Below are positions 62,183 through 64,000 of a stretch of DNA of 64,000 bases, piece after piece (the first letter of the stretch is position 1; every line of letters starts with the position of its first letter). Source of the DNA: Acidobacteriota bacterium. GTDB taxonomy: Bacteria > Acidobacteriota > Holophagae > Holophagales > Holophagaceae. The stretch lies in contig JACPUT010000006.1 in assembly GCA_016192145.1 (NCBI GenBank), positions 310,001 to 374,000 on the forward strand, read 5' to 3'. Made by a program: the position numbers and the translations under genes. The notes under the pieces were generated by a model, which did not search any database, was not told the DNA's origin, and was given only the letters and a program-made list of their open reading frames with translations.

Positions 62183-64000
62183 TAAAGATCCTCGGCGGGA
62201 AGCGGCAGCACGATGGTGAAGGCGCTCCCCTTGCCCAATTCGCTCTCCACCTCGAGGCGGCCGCCCTGGGCCTCCAGGAGGGATCGGACGATGGACAGGC
62301 CCAAGCCCCACCCTTGGGCGGAGTCGAGGGTGGAGGCCTGCTGGAAGGGCTGGAGGATGGCCTCGACGGATTCCGGAGGGATGCCCCGGCCCGTATCCCA
62401 GACCGTGAGCCGCCATTCCCTGCGGGCGGGATCCAACCTGCTGCGTACGCCCACCCGGCCGCCGGGCGGGGTGAATTTGAGGCTGTTCTCGAAGAGGTTG
62501 AAGAGGGCCTGCTGGAGGGCGCCGGGATCCACCCTGAGGGCTTGGAACGCGCTGACCTCGCTGGGCTCGAACACGAGGTCGAGATCCCGGGCCTCCGCCT
62601 TGATGCGGAGCACGCCCTCGAGGCCGCCGAGGAGTTCCCGGGGCGTCGTGTGCTCCAGTTGGAGCGACTCGAGCATGGCCTCGCTGCGCCGCTGGTTGAG
62701 GAGGCCCCTCAGCAAGCCCTCGATGCGGCGGCTCTCGTGGTCCAGGACGCCCAGGGGGGATTGGAGATCGGTACCTTCGGGCAGGCCGTCCCTCACCCGA
62801 TCCGCGGCGAGCATGATGCTGGTGAGCGGCGAGCGGAGGTCGTGGGCCAGGGTATCCAGGAGACGCATGCGGCTTTCCAGCGTGCGCCGGATCTGGTCAT
62901 GGGCCTGCTCCAGGGCCCGGTTCTGGCGGGCGATGGCGAGGGTGCGATCCTCCACGGCCGCTTCGAGGGCATGGGCCTCGCGGGCGAGGGCGTTGTAGCG
63001 GAGGACGAAGAAGCCCACGAGGATGCCGAGCAGGGCCAATCCGAGCAGGGCCCGGGCCGCCCACCGTTGGTGCCAGGCGGGCGTGATGCGCAGCCGGATG
63101 GGGGCCGCATCCACCCACTTGAGGCCATCGAGGGAGGCGCGCGCCTGGAGCTGGTAGCTGCCGGGCGAGATGCCCCGGAATTGGAGATGGCCGTCGCCGG
63201 GGAGTTCCTGGTACTCGGATTCGAGGCCGAGCAGCCGGGCCTGGATCCTGGGTCGCAGGGAGAGCGCGCCGTGGGGGACATCCAGGGCCACTTCGACGAA
63301 GGTGGCGCCTGGGGGGATCACGATGGCCCCCGGGCCTGTGGCATGCCCCTCGGGCCAGGTCGCCTCCACGAGCTCCGGCGGGGGAAGGACTTCCACGGGC
63401 AGGGGGGAATTCAGATCGAGGACGCTCACCCCGCTCACCATGCCGATCCAGAGCCGGTTGCGCCGGTCCAGGAAGGCCGAAGCCGTGTTGGTTTCGTTGG
63501 AGAGCAGGCCCACGGCCTCCGTGAGGTTGATTCGCCGCCCCTCCTTCAGGATGGTGACGCCGCGCCCATGGCCGATGGCGACGCCATGTTCGCGGAGGTC
63601 CCTGATGAAGCTGATGGCGTCGTCCGGGAGGCCCTCCCGGAAGCCGGCGGATTTCCAGATTCCGCCTTCGAAGACCCACAGGCCCCGGGAGGCGCCCACC
63701 CACAGGCGCCCGCGGGAGTCCTCGGCCAGGGCGCTGATGACCTGGCCGGTGAGGGGGCTTTCCGTGTGGAGGGGGATGAACTGGCCATGCTCGAAGCGGG
63801 CCAGGCCCCTGGAGAGGCCGACCAGGAGTTGGCCCTGGTGGGATAGGAGGGCCCCGATGGGATTGGAGCCCAGGTGGGTCGGCACCCGGTGGTGGCTCAG
63901 GACCCTGCCCTGGGAATCCATCTCGAAGAGGCCCCGATCCGAGCCTCCGAAGAGGTTTCCGCCATGCCAGGTCAGGGCGGTGATCCCGGACCGGCGCAGC
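62182..64000 (-). CDS. Two-component propeller histidine kinase, N-terminus cut by window edge
   Basis: The frame enters from the right edge, so the N-terminus is missing. The visible part starts in the extracytoplasmic two-component regulator propeller (LRRSGITALTWHGGNLFGGSDRGLFEMD, and similar blades with SRGLWVFEGGIW), followed by a Y_Y_Y-type beta domain. One TM helix (ARALLGLALLGILVGFFVL), a coiled coil, HisKA (LLDTLAHDLRSPLTSIMLAADRV) and an ATPase (LFNLFENSLKFTPPGG, WDTGRGIPPE, GWGLGLSIVRSLL) complete it. Such kinases often sense sugars or extracellular polymers. Its stop is embedded in the palindrome at 62046-62182; the NtrX-like gene follows. Confidence 0.88.
   Translation of the reverse strand, partial: LRRSGITALTWHGGNLFGGSDRGLFEMDSQGRVLSHHRVPTHLGSNPIGALLSHQGQLLVGLSRGLARFEHGQFIPLHTESPLTGQVISALAEDSRGRLWVGASRGLWVFEGGIWKSAGFREGLPDDAISFIRDLREHGVAIGHGRGVTILKEGRRINLTEAVGLLSNETNTASAFLDRRNRLWIGMVSGVSVLDLNSPLPVEVLPPPELVEATWPEGHATGPGAIVIPPGATFVEVALDVPHGALSLRPRIQARLLGLESEYQELPGDGHLQFRGISPGSYQLQARASLDGLKWVDAAPIRLRITPAWHQRWAARALLGLALLGILVGFFVLRYNALAREAHALEAAVEDRTLAIARQNRALEQAHDQIRRTLESRMRLLDTLAHDLRSPLTSIMLAADRVRDGLPEGTDLQSPLGVLDHESRRIEGLLRGLLNQRRSEAMLESLQLEHTTPRELLGGLEGVLRIKAEARDLDLVFEPSEVSAFQALRVDPGALQQALFNLFENSLKFTPPGGRVGVRSRLDPARREWRLTVWDTGRGIPPESVEAILQPFQQASTLDSAQGWGLGLSIVRSLLEAQGGRLEVESELGKGSAFTIVLPLPAEDL

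Overview
The window is GC-rich (by eye well above 60%), densely packed bacterial chromosome. Gene content, codon bias and the many multi-domain sensor kinases, WD40-like Ser/Thr kinase and peptidases resemble Acidobacteriota of the Holophagae (Geothrix-like) type. That assignment is inference from style; no rRNA or marker phylogeny was available. Both edges cut genes: a PAS-GGDEF protein on the left and a propeller histidine kinase on the right.

Layout. 0-9.3 kb: diguanylate cyclase end, fadH, four small membrane or secreted proteins, a DUF885 metallopeptidase and an MsbA-like ABC exporter closed by a strong terminator. 9.3-20 kb: M28 aminopeptidase, pentapeptide protein, an XRE plus small-membrane-protein operon with paired operators, a methyltransferase, a Ser/Thr kinase with a beta-propeller, and a secreted HExxH protein coupled to a TMTC-like membrane protein. 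20-35.5 kb: Ski2-like helicase, LtaS-like sulfatase, POT peptide transporter, serine hydrolase, a split permease/PadR operon with a perfect palindromic operator, a LytS/LytTR two-component pair, AlkD-like and SRPBCC genes and a class 3 lipase. 35.7-46 kb: a large DUF3857/transglutaminase/TPR protein, hybrid histidine kinase, STAS protein, TOPRIM/exonuclease pair, radical SAM, GNAT, then a low-GC island with a small winged-helix gene, stacked hairpins and an odd tRNA-like element. 46-52 kb: housekeeping genes topA, dprA, rpmB, tsaB and rimI. 51.6-64 kb: signalling genes (NtrY-like, PAS-GAF kinase, hemerythrin-PAS kinase, NtrX-like regulator, MerR proteins) with apt, acyP and tRNA-Pro(GGG).

The most striking feature is not a gene. 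At least thirteen intergenic palindromes occur, about one per 5 kb. Their arms are built from short purine-biased words of about 7-10 nt repeated in tandem and mirrored across a loop. The words differ between loci, but the architecture is shared, several share conserved 100-nt cores, and many carry CGACCCA/TGGGTCGG motifs. They abut start or stop codons and one looks chimeric. No transposase or reverse transcriptase lies in the window. These elements, and the tRNA-like island at 45.2-46.25 kb, are the best candidates for something undescribed.
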